Of a DNA stretch of 5,261 nt, positions 1 to 5,261 are shown piece after piece. The notes beneath the pieces were generated by a model that was not told where the DNA came from, ran no database searches, and worked only from the letters and a program-made list of their open reading frames with translations. Each line of letters begins with the position of its first letter. Positions within the stretch are counted from its first letter, which is position 1. The translations under genes were made by a program, and so were the position numbers. Source of the stretch: Methanosarcinales archaeon (GTDB lineage Archaea; Halobacteriota; Methanosarcinia; Methanosarcinales; Methanogasteraceae); NCBI GenBank assembly GCA_003661105.1, contig QMVM01000161.1:1-5261 (forward strand). Direction: 5' to 3'.

Positions 1-2501
1 CAACGTTCCTGCATAAGAGTGTTGGTCCGGGCGGTTGGGCAAACATCGAGGTATGGGCGTACAATGCAACCGGCAACGGAAACATGTCGGTGGGCAGTGC
101 TATCGATAGCGTGCAGGCACCGGGTGCGGCGACAGAACTCTCTTACAAATGCGGCTATATTCCCCCACCCATGGACTTGAGCCATCTGGACGAGATCCCG
201 GTTAAGAGGATTCAGGCGCCATGTGCGCTCCCCAGCTTCGACTGGAGAGATTCCGGCAGCGTGACCCCGGTCAAGGACCAGTGTCCCTGCGGCACCTGCT
301 GGATATTCGGAACCACATCGGTACTGGAATCAGCAGTTCTGATAAATGGGGGTGCAGAGTACAATTTCTCTGAGCAGAGTGTAGCCCTGTGCGTTGACCG
401 TTCATGGACATATCTGTATGACAGCCCTACCGATCCATGTAACTCCGGTGGATGGGGCGGGCTTGCCGCCGAGGTTTTCATCAAGAAAGGTTCGGTCCCG
501 GAATCATGCAATCCTTACAACACCTTGGATTTGAACTGTGATGGGTCGTGTGTATGTGATGATTGTGTGCCTGTCAAGAGAGTTGACGGATACCGGCTTG
601 TAACGAATGACGGGTCAGAAATCGGCGAGATAAAGACCGCGGTGCATGATCACGGACCAGTTACAATGTCTTTTAATTACGCAAATACTTCCGGGTGTGC
701 GAATGTGTATGATGATCCAACGTGGGGAATCATTTATGACTACTATCCGGGCCCTGAATCTTCTAATCACTTAGTATCAATCGTAGGCTGGAATGATTCG
801 GTCCCGCACCCTGATGAAGACCATGACGGAACAGGTGCCTGGATCGTCAAGAACAGCTGGGGCACAGGTTGGGGAAATGACGGCTACTTCTACCTAGCAT
901 ATAACTCAAGTTGTGTTGAGGGAATAGCCTATCTCGAGTATAAAGACCCGGTGCCCGGTGAAGAACTACTCTACTGGGATGAGGCTGGTTTTGTAGATGA
1001 CACGGGCTACGCTGACAACGATGGTGCATGGATGGCAAGCGTCTTTACCGCGGATCACTCAGGGGGTATAACTCATGTCGATTTCTGGACAACAAGCAAC
1101 AATGCCGAGTATGAGATCTATGTCTGGGACGGCTTCTTTGGAAGTGAACTTGTCAATCAAACCGGTAACTGTCCGGAGTGTGGCTACTACTCCATACCGC
1201 TGAGTACTCCGATTCCGGTGGATGCGGGTCAGCAATTTACGGTTGGTGTCAATATGACCACGCCGGGATATACCTCCCCCATACCTATTGAATTCAACAT
1301 GAGCAGGGTTGATACGACTATACAGACCAATGTGAGTTTTATCAGGTACGACAGTACCTGTGACTGGACAGACCTGGCAGATAGTGGTACGAACGCATGT
1401 CTCCGCGCCAGGGTGGCACCAACATACAACTGCACCTGCGGCGACATCTGCGTCAACACATCCGGCTGGTGGCGTGACCGCGGCGTGCTCAATGCCAACG
1501 GCATGCCGATACAGGCGGCAGTCGATGCTGCGGCTGCTGGCGAGACGATCTGTGTTGCGGCTGGCAGCTACACCGAGAACGTGTACGTGAACAAGCGGGT
1601 CACGCTGCAAGGCGAGGGCGCGGATGTGGTGACGGTGACCGCAGCATCGGCAGATGACGATGTCTTTTGTGTAACCGCGGATTACGTGAACATCTCCGGG
1701 TTCACTGTGACCGGGGCAAGAAATCCATGGAATGCGGGAATTTCTCTCAGCACTAATGTGGATCACTGCAATATTTTTGATAACAGCGCATCGCACAACT
1801 ACGCTGGCATATTCCTGCATGATTCGGGCTACAACGAGATCACGAACAACATCGCTAACTCGAACGGTAACAGCGGCATCCGCCTGGACTATATAAAGAG
1901 CAATAACAACAATCTTACGAACAACACTGCTAACTCGAACGGTGACAGCGGCATCTTCCTGTTTTGGAGTTCGAACAACAACACGCTCACGGGTAACACC
2001 GCTAACTCGAATGAAGACGGTATCGGGCTGTTTGGCCCCTCCAACACCCTCACGGGCAACACCGCTAACTCGAACACACAGTACGGCATCTACTTCTGCG
2101 AGGCAGACGCCAACAACGTCTCTTGCAACTGGGTGCAGAACAACGGTGTGAATGGATTCCGACTGTGCGACGGAAGCACAGGCAACACCATCGAGCACAA
2201 TAACATCGTTGTGAATGGCGTGTACAATTCAATGACCAACGGTTACGAGTATCAGTTCTACAACGATCAAAGCAACGAGGTAGAAGCGAAGCACAACTGG
2301 TGGGGCACGGACAACAAGACGAGAATCAACGCAAGCATCTACGACCGGACTTACGATGCGAGCAAGGGCCACGTGACAATCGAACCAGCCGCCGATGGTG
2401 CGCCTCCATGCGCCCCGATCCCTGAACTGAAGACCATCCTGTTCTTCGCGGTCGGGCTGCTCATGCTTGCCGGATACGTGCGGATCGGACGGAAGACGTG
2501 A
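1..2501 (+). CDS. Surface-anchored papain-like (C1A) cysteine protease with lectin-like and NosD-type beta-helix domains (5' partial)
   Basis: Probable exported protease/adhesin acting on the cell surface. The frame has no stop from base 3, and the first ATG (84) lacks a Shine-Dalgarno, so the true start is probably left of the window. Numbering from that ATG (805 residues): the C1A protease domain spans about 50-287, with oxyanion Gln66 (PVKDQ), nucleophile Cys72 (CGTCW), His229 (NHLVSIVGW) and Asn257 (VKNSWG), so the catalytic set is complete. About 297-447 resembles the lectin-like domain that often follows archaeal C1A domains. About 465-740 is a NosD/PbH1-type right-handed beta-helix, rich in Asn, with N-x-S/T sequons and tandem ANSN repeats. 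The C-terminus (IPELKTILFF onward, about 778-805) is a hydrophobic segment followed by basic residues, similar to PEF-CTERM archaeosortase signals; the sortase assignment is inference. Cys67 beside Gln66 is unusual, since papain has Gly there. Domain calls rest on motif recognition. The substrate is unknown. Confidence 0.9.
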   Translation, partial: TFLHKSVGPGGWANIEVWAYNATGNGNMSVGSAIDSVQAPGAATELSYKCGYIPPPMDLSHLDEIPVKRIQAPCALPSFDWRDSGSVTPVKDQCPCGTCWIFGTTSVLESAVLINGGAEYNFSEQSVALCVDRSWTYLYDSPTDPCNSGGWGGLAAEVFIKKGSVPESCNPYNTLDLNCDGSCVCDDCVPVKRVDGYRLVTNDGSEIGEIKTAVHDHGPVTMSFNYANTSGCANVYDDPTWGIIYDYYPGPESSNHLVSIVGWNDSVPHPDEDHDGTGAWIVKNSWGTGWGNDGYFYLAYNSSCVEGIAYLEYKDPVPGEELLYWDEAGFVDDTGYADNDGAWMASVFTADHSGGITHVDFWTTSNNAEYEIYVWDGFFGSELVNQTGNCPECGYYSIPLSTPIPVDAGQQFTVGVNMTTPGYTSPIPIEFNMSRVDTTIQTNVSFIRYDSTCDWTDLADSGTNACLRARVAPTYNCTCGDICVNTSGWWRDRGVLNANGMPIQAAVDAAAAGETICVAAGSYTENVYVNKRVTLQGEGADVVTVTAASADDDVFCVTADYVNISGFTVTGARNPWNAGISLSTNVDHCNIFDNSASHNYAGIFLHDSGYNEITNNIANSNGNSGIRLDYIKSNNNNLTNNTANSNGDSGIFLFWSSNNNTLTGNTANSNEDGIGLFGPSNTLTGNTANSNTQYGIYFCEADANNVSCNWVQNNGVNGFRLCDGSTGNTIEHNNIVVNGVYNSMTNGYEYQFYNDQSNEVEAKHNWWGTDNKTRINASIYDRTYDASKGHVTIEPAADGAPPCAPIPELKTILFFAVGLLMLAGYVRIGRKT
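1854..2090 (+). repeat. Tandem coding repeats in the beta-helix domain
   Basis: Four copies of a unit beginning GCTAACTCGAA start at 1854, 1929, 2001 and 2064, spaced 75, 72 and 63 bases apart (25, 24 and 21 codons). Each encodes ANSN followed by a short Gly-Ile strand segment. Copies 1 and 2 share GACAGCGGCATC or AACAGCGGCATC downstream. The 26 bases at 1986-2011 and 2049-2074 differ at only one base. The period matches one turn of a right-handed parallel beta-helix. DNA identity exceeding what the protein needs suggests recent duplication or gene conversion. Confidence 0.8.
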
Positions 2502-2502
2502 T

Positions 2503-2540
2503 GAGAGGTGCCAGCGGCACTTCTCTATGTTATCTTTTTT
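2503..2540 (+). terminator. Hairpin plus T-run after the protease gene
   Basis: GAGAGGTGCC (2503-2512), loop AGC, then GGCACTTCTC (2516-2525) form a 10-bp stem with one G-T wobble. A run of six T follows at 2535-2540. The stem starts inside the second of two tandem TGA stops (2499-2504). The layout suits an intrinsic terminator. Archaea terminate mainly on T-runs, so the T-run may be the active part and the hairpin an RNA 3' end stabiliser. Confidence 0.6.
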
Positions 2541-2673
2541 CGCTGACCGTTTGGTGTATCTGATATGGTCGCTGGTTCGAGAATTTTGGGACTGCTTCTT
2601 CCTGTTGGAGATCGTTGATCCGAACACCAGTGCCGAGCCAGCCGTTTCATAAGACTTTTAATTTCTTCCGGGT

Positions 2674-2678
2674 GGAGG
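2674..2678 (+). promoter_or_regulatory. Ribosome binding site deciding a GTG start
   Basis: GGAGG lies 7 bases upstream of GTG at 2686 and supports that start for the UPF0175-like gene. It also sits 5 bases before an out-of-frame ATG at 2684, which opens a frame with no recognisable product. A weak AT-rich element (ACTTTTAAT, about 2654-2662) upstream could be part of a promoter, but it is too close to the ribosome binding site to be convincing. Confidence 0.6.
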
Positions 2679-2685
2679 GACGAAT

Positions 2686-2913
2686 GTGGACGACTCAACC
2701 ATGCTCATGCAATTTTTGTTCATGGATGTGCAGGATTATGTTGTGGAGTTGTATAAAAAAGGAAGAATCTCATTGGGCAGAGCTGCTGACATACTTAGCA
2801 TGAGCACATTTGATATCATAGCAATTGCCGGAGAACGTGGAATTCGGATTGGTGCGACAGAAGAACAGCAGGCGTGCCGAGATATACTCGGTAAACGGCA
2901 GCGTATCAGGTAA
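2686..2913 (+). CDS. UPF0175-family small protein, C-terminus altered
   Basis: A 75-residue product with a GTG start and good Shine-Dalgarno. Residues about 17-58 (DYVVELYKKGRISLGRAADI, then LSMSTFDIIAIAGERGIRIG) match the pattern of UPF0175 proteins: a helical, HTH-like segment in which an ELYKKGRISLGRAA-type helix precedes a short GI-x-IG strand. The family is of unknown function; members are often small, DNA-binding- or antitoxin-like, and frequently next to a PIN or similar toxin gene. No such partner is seen here. From about residue 63 (ACRDILGKRQRIR) the tail no longer looks like the family. At the same point an unrelated surface-protein sequence becomes readable in the +1 frame, so the 3' end was probably replaced by a rearrangement. 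It may still be expressed, since most of the domain is present. Function as an antitoxin is not shown by the sequence. Confidence 0.65.
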   Translation: MDDSTMLMQFLFMDVQDYVVELYKKGRISLGRAADILSMSTFDIIAIAGERGIRIGATEEQQACRDILGKRQRIR

Positions 2914-3355
2914 CGAGACCTACGATGTGTGGATCACGGTAAACGCACCTCCTGAGCCAGGAAACGTCGCTAACGGAACTGGTAACACCACACCAGTCAA
3001 CTCAACAGCGACCGTCATGCTCGCCAACGCATCAGTCAGTGGCACGATCACGATCGAGGAGATCGGAGACCCGATCAACGGAACAGAAGACATCGGGAAC
3101 CGGACAGGTCTTGACACAGACACCGAACCTGTCAAGGGCGCCAACGTCACAGTAAACGGGAGTATCGAGGCAGCACTCAAGGATATGGGCGGCTATGCAC
3201 GGGTGAAACCCGCGGCGTCAAAGGCGACTACACCGGCGGCGGAAGGGGCGCCGACAACGGCACCTGCGAAGGGTGCGCCGGGCTTCACCGCGGTATTCGC
3301 GATTTGCATGGGATGTCTTGCAGTCGCTTACGCGATGATGCGGCGCAGAGGGTAG
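2879..3355 (+). pseudogene. C-terminal fragment of a PGF-CTERM-type surface glycoprotein
   Basis: About 158 residues readable from EIYSVNGSVSGNETYDV to a TAG stop. The sequence is rich in Asn, Thr and Val with many N-x-S/T sequons (NGS, NET, NGT, NTT, NST, NAS, NRT), typical of an archaeal S-layer-like or extracellular beta-domain protein. It then has an Ala/Thr/Pro linker (KPAASKATTPAAEGAPTTAP) and a C-terminal sorting signal: APGF, a hydrophobic stretch, then MMRRRG, as in PGF-CTERM proteins processed by archaeosortase A. There is no signal peptide and no credible start. The only upstream in-frame start candidates (for example TTG at 2825) lie inside the UPF0175-like gene and lack a ribosome binding site. 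I read it as a 5'-truncated remnant joined to that gene near 2868-2885. An alternative is translational coupling producing a cytoplasmic peptide, which seems unlikely. Confidence 0.65.
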
Positions 3356-3369
3356 GCGGCGGCACAGGC

Positions 3370-3642
3370 GATGGGGTTATTGTTGGTTTTGGAAGTCCCC
3401 ATATCGAGCCTCAGCTCCATCATGTCGGACTGGCAGGAGAGATTCAGGAGCTGGTCGTGCATGAAACAGTTCGCAGCGAAGGTATCGGCGCAGAACTCGT
3501 ATCAAGACTTGAAGAAAGGGTAAAGAAGCTGGGCTGCGCCTCTCTTGAAGTCACGACGAGAAAAAAATGGGTTGATGCGCAGCGGTTTTATGAGCGGGTG
3601 GGCTTTAAAAAGACGCATGTGAACTTCACAAAAGCTTTAATA
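3370..3642 (+). pseudogene. GNAT acetyltransferase, C-terminal fragment
   Basis: About 91 residues of a GCN5-related N-acetyltransferase. After a beta strand (GVIVGFGS) comes the core motif A: EIQELVVHETVRSEGIG, in which RSEGIG (3472-3489) is the R/Q-x-x-G-x-G/A acetyl-CoA pyrophosphate loop. Then follow a helix (ELVSRLEERVKKLGC), the strand SLEVTTRKK, and the terminal AQRFYERVGFKKTH (YERVGF at 3589-3606). Such enzymes are usually about 150 residues, so roughly the first 60 are missing. The sequence upstream in this frame is only the shadow of the PGF-CTERM fragment, and no stop is kept after FTKAL. The frame runs straight on into the TPP-enzyme remnant, so the 164-codon ORF at 3304-3798 is a chimera and not a gene. 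The original substrate cannot be told. Confidence 0.75.
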
Positions 3643-3666
3643 ACGCAAAAACATCAGTTAAAAGTC

Positions 3667-4355
3667 ATGCCTGATAGAACGGTCTCTGCTATGATAGTTG
3701 CCAGACTCTCTTCATATGGGGTGTGGAATACATCTTCGGGCTTCCAGGTACGAGCTACCTTAGTCTGGTGGATGCGGTACGCAGGCAGGATGGGGTGACG
3801 TTTGTCAAGGTGCGGCATGAGGAAGCGGCAGCGCTCATGACATCCGCATACGCCAAGCTGACCGGGAAGGTGGGCGTCTGCTTGACAATAGCATGACCCG
3901 GCGCAACCAACCTGATTACAGGACTCTACGATGATAAAATGGATCGTGCACCGGTTTTAGCAATCACAGGTCAGGTCAAGCCCCAGTATGTAGGACCTGG
4001 AAGCTTTCAGGAGATTGATCAGGACGCGCTCTTCAATTCCTTCTGCGTCTTTAATAAGACTATAAACTCGGGAAGCCGGACCACTGAACTTGTGACACTG
4101 GCGTTGAGGCATGCTCTGGTGAAACGGGTCGTTTCTCACCTCGCAATCCCAAACAACATCCGGAAAGAACCGCTTGAAGCAGATATAGAACCAATGGAAG
4201 GATGGATTCCGGATCTCAGGATATCGAATACCGGATCGATCGGGAGAGCGGTGGGTCTGATAGAACAGGCAGAACGTCCTGTGATAATCGCTGGCGGGGG
4301 TGCAAAGGATTAGCGAGATAATTTGATTACATTCTCCGAAAGAATAAAAGCTCCG
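3667..4355 (+). pseudogene. Thiamine-pyrophosphate enzyme (acetolactate synthase/pyruvate oxidase-like), N-terminal part, broken
   Basis: The N-terminal PYR domain and start of the central domain of a TPP-dependent enzyme, a family usually about 540-560 residues. It starts in one frame (MPDRTVSAMIVARLSSYGV, 3667-3723), then a net +2 shift near 3717-3724 moves the homology to another frame: GVEYIFGLPGTSYLSLVDAV, then VRHEEAAALMTSAYAKLTGK. HEE at 3816-3824 contains the conserved glutamate that activates the cofactor. In the GPGATN motif the first Gly codon is TGA (3894-3896), a one-base change from GGA. Homology continues through MDRAPVLAITGQV and SFQEIDQDALF to ERPVIIAGGGAKD, meets TAG (4311-4313), then goes on as RDNLITFSERIKAP before it is lost. 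The remaining central domain and the cofactor-binding PP domain are absent. There is no Shine-Dalgarno at 3667. Two stops, one frameshift and a missing 3' half make it a pseudogene. The exact substrate class is not determinable. Confidence 0.85.
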
Positions 4356-4549
4356 AAGAGAGAGCCCTGATTCCTTGAGTAAGAGTGAGAGAGCACAATG
4401 TAGCTAAGAGTTTCGTTGATATAAGTCTGGGACTTTCGTGCTGTGTTTGGGGGGTTTGGAAAATTGTCGATGGTGTGAACGACAAAAGAATGCGTTCGAG
4501 AGTTTCGGAGCGCCCACACGCAAAAACATTAGTAGTTATCGGATCGTTC

Positions 4550-4555
4550 ATATAT
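4550..4555 (+). promoter_or_regulatory. Candidate archaeal TATA box upstream of isf
   Basis: ATATAT within TTCATATATG lies 35-40 bases before the isf ATG. Archaeal transcription usually begins about 25 bases downstream, here near 4577, giving a short leader that still holds the GGAGG site. The box is flanked by GATCG (4542-4546) and CGATC (4557-4561), a 5-bp inverted repeat with a 10-base spacer that could be an operator. The other sequence at 4356-4541 shows no gene or clear structure; a 62-codon open frame there has no homology I recognise and no good ribosome binding site. Confidence 0.4.
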
Positions 4556-4577
4556 GCGATCAAGCATTCATGATGCA

Positions 4578-4582
4578 GGAGG
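4578..4582 (+). promoter_or_regulatory. Ribosome binding site deciding the isf start
   Basis: GGAGG with 7 bases to the ATG at 4590. This site favours 4590 over the in-frame ATG at 4554, which would overlap the TATA-like box and add 12 residues that do not fit the family's usual N-terminus. Confidence 0.75.
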
Positions 4583-4589
4583 GACCAAA

Positions 4590-5222
4590 ATGAACAGCAC
4601 AACCATAAACCTATTAGGGATATCAGGAAGCCCGAGACTCGCATCCACAGATTACGTGGTGCGTGACGCGCTCGACTATGCCAGCCAGAAATACACAGCA
4701 CAAACCGCGTACATAACACTTCACAATAGAACGATCGGCTTCTGTACGCACTGCGACTTCTGCGTCAGGAAGCGCGAGGGCTGCATCCGGAAGGACGGGA
4801 TGGAAGAGATATATGAGAAACTCCTCTGGGCTGACGCTGTTCTCATAGGAACTCCGGTCTACCAGGGGACATTGAGCGGGCAGACCAAGACGATGCTTGA
4901 CCGGTTCCGTGCGCTCGTTGCCAGAGATCCGGCTGCGCTCCGAAACAAGGTCGGGGCAGCCGCGGCTGTGGGCGGCGATCGGATCGGAGGGCAGGAACTT
5001 GCGATCAGATCGATTCTCGATTTCTACGTGATCAGCGAGATGATGCCTGTTGGCGGCGGCTCGTTTGGTGCGAATCTCGGAGGCACATTCTGGTCAAAAG
5101 ATAAGGGCGCAGAAGGCGTCAGCGCGGATGCGGACGGGATCAGGAGTATGCACCGGACTATTGACCGCACAATCTCGGTTGCAGGGATGATCAAGGAATC
5201 GATAGGTGATATAGATGCTTAG
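4590..5222 (+). CDS. isf: Iron-sulfur flavoprotein (NADPH-dependent FMN reductase-like fold)
   Basis: A 210-residue cytoplasmic redox protein of the flavodoxin-like fold. Residues 6-20 (INLLGISGSPRLAST) form the first beta strand and the FMN phosphate loop. Cys52, Cys55, Cys58 and Cys65 give the compact C-x2-C-x2-C-x6-C motif that in iron-sulfur flavoprotein (Isf) of methanogens binds a 4Fe-4S cluster. GTPVYQGTLSGQTKTMLDR (87-105) and AAVGGDRIGGQE (125-136) are the other FMN-contact regions expected for the family. The length is close to that of known Isf proteins (about 190-210). Isf accepts electrons from ferredoxin and passes them through FMN, and roles in oxidative stress or oxygen/peroxide reduction have been proposed. 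The gene overlaps the next flavoprotein gene by 8 bases, so the two are probably co-transcribed from the TATA-like box near 4550. It is intact, in contrast to the decayed region upstream. A more general FMN reductase role is possible. Confidence 0.85.
   Translation: MNSTTINLLGISGSPRLASTDYVVRDALDYASQKYTAQTAYITLHNRTIGFCTHCDFCVRKREGCIRKDGMEEIYEKLLWADAVLIGTPVYQGTLSGQTKTMLDRFRALVARDPAALRNKVGAAAAVGGDRIGGQELAIRSILDFYVISEMMPVGGGSFGANLGGTFWSKDKGAEGVSADADGIRSMHRTIDRTISVAGMIKESIGDIDA
5204..5210 (+). promoter_or_regulatory. Ribosome binding site inside the isf 3' end for the next gene
   Basis: AGGTGAT is complementary to the archaeal 16S rRNA 3' end and lies 4 bases before ATG 5215. It supports a real overlapping start and translational coupling with isf. 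Confidence 0.7.
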
Positions 5223-5261
5223 AATCGCATGGGGGATCACCGGATGCGGCGATCAGATCGA
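5215..5261 (+). CDS. afpA: Archaeoflavoprotein AfpA-like/DmrB-like flavoprotein (3' partial)
   Basis: Only the first 15 residues are in the window: MLRIAWGITGCGDQI. This is the hallmark N-terminus of the archaeal flavoprotein group that includes AfpA and the related dihydromethanopterin reductase DmrB, where a first beta strand runs into a G-I-T-G-x-G FMN-binding loop. AfpA-type proteins bind FMN and take electrons from ferredoxin, and pairing with an isf gene fits a shared electron-transfer role. The start overlaps the isf stop by 8 bases and has a strong ribosome binding site. A Cys replaces the residue (often Ala) inside the loop. With so little sequence, AfpA and DmrB cannot be separated, so the symbol is provisional. 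Confidence 0.6.
   Translation, partial: MLRIAWGITGCGDQI

Noticed and set aside
84..86. ATG at 84 as the start of the protease gene
   Set aside because: There is no Shine-Dalgarno or signal peptide after it, and the same frame is open to base 3 with extracellular-type sequence, so the gene is more likely truncated by the window.
1854..2090. Regularly spaced repeats resembling a CRISPR array
   Set aside because: Units are in frame, code for beta-helix turns, vary in spacing (63-75 bases), and the 'spacers' are homologous rather than unique.
1059..2198. Long minus-strand open frame (379 codons) opposite the protease/beta-helix gene
   Set aside because: Its length follows from codon bias and repeats on the + strand. 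The translation has no recognisable domain, and the + strand product is clearly real.
2615..2803. 62-codon + strand ORF starting before the UPF0175-like gene
   Set aside because: It overlaps that gene out of frame, has no recognisable product, and the ribosome binding site spacing fits GTG 2686 better.
3894..3896. UGA decoded as glycine or UAG as pyrrolysine in the TPP enzyme
   Set aside because: The gene also has a frameshift and lacks its C-terminal half, and neighbouring genes end in TGA and TAG. Pseudogene decay is the simpler reading.
4385..4573. 62-codon + strand ORF between the TPP remnant and isf
   Set aside because: No ribosome binding site, no recognised homology, low-complexity composition, and its end covers the isf promoter region.
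4554..4589. Upstream in-frame ATG giving isf 12 more residues
   Set aside because: The strong GGAGG at 4578-4582 serves ATG 4590, and the extension does not match the family N-terminus.
4310..4719. Minus-strand ORFs of 69 and 130 codons
   Set aside because: They overlap each other, the TPP remnant and isf, have no known motifs, and look like shadows.

Overview
The window looks archaeal, most likely from the methanogen/anaerobic methanotroph side of the Euryarchaeota (Halobacteriota). The grounds are two secreted-protein C-termini that resemble archaeosortase sorting signals, strong GGAGG and AGGTGAT ribosome binding sites, a TATA-type promoter, and an iron-sulfur flavoprotein gene overlapped by what appears to be an archaeoflavoprotein (AfpA) gene. 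All supported genes lie on the + strand. The species cannot be fixed from sequence alone.

Layout. (1) Positions 1-2501 hold the 3' part of a large surface protein whose reading frame is still open at the left edge. In order it carries a short N-terminal stretch, a papain-like (C1A) cysteine protease, a lectin-like beta domain, a NosD-type parallel beta-helix with DNA-level tandem repeats, and a C-terminal membrane anchor/sorting signal. A tandem TGA TGA stop and a hairpin with a downstream T-run follow. (2) Positions 2686-4355 form a patchwork of damaged genes. They comprise a UPF0175-family small protein with an altered tail, the C-terminal piece of an unrelated PGF-CTERM-type surface protein, the C-terminal part of a GNAT acetyltransferase, and the N-terminal part of a thiamine-pyrophosphate enzyme (acetolactate synthase/pyruvate oxidase type). 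The last carries a +2 frameshift, an in-frame TGA and an in-frame TAG. Several of these run into each other, so naive ORF calls here are chimeras. (3) Positions 4356-4589 are non-coding and end in a TATA-like promoter and a strong Shine-Dalgarno. (4) From 4590 an intact iron-sulfur flavoprotein gene (isf) overlaps by 8 bases the start of a second flavoprotein gene (afpA-like), which runs off the right edge.

Functionally there are three unrelated parts: an extracellular protease/adhesin-like protein, a decayed segment that probably arose by rearrangement or deletion, and a redox operon in which two FMN proteins probably pass electrons from ferredoxin or a similar donor. No transposase, tRNA, rRNA or CRISPR array was seen. 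I found no convincing new multi-gene system. The most unusual items are the multidomain protease, the mosaic of gene fragments, and the stop-interrupted TPP enzyme.
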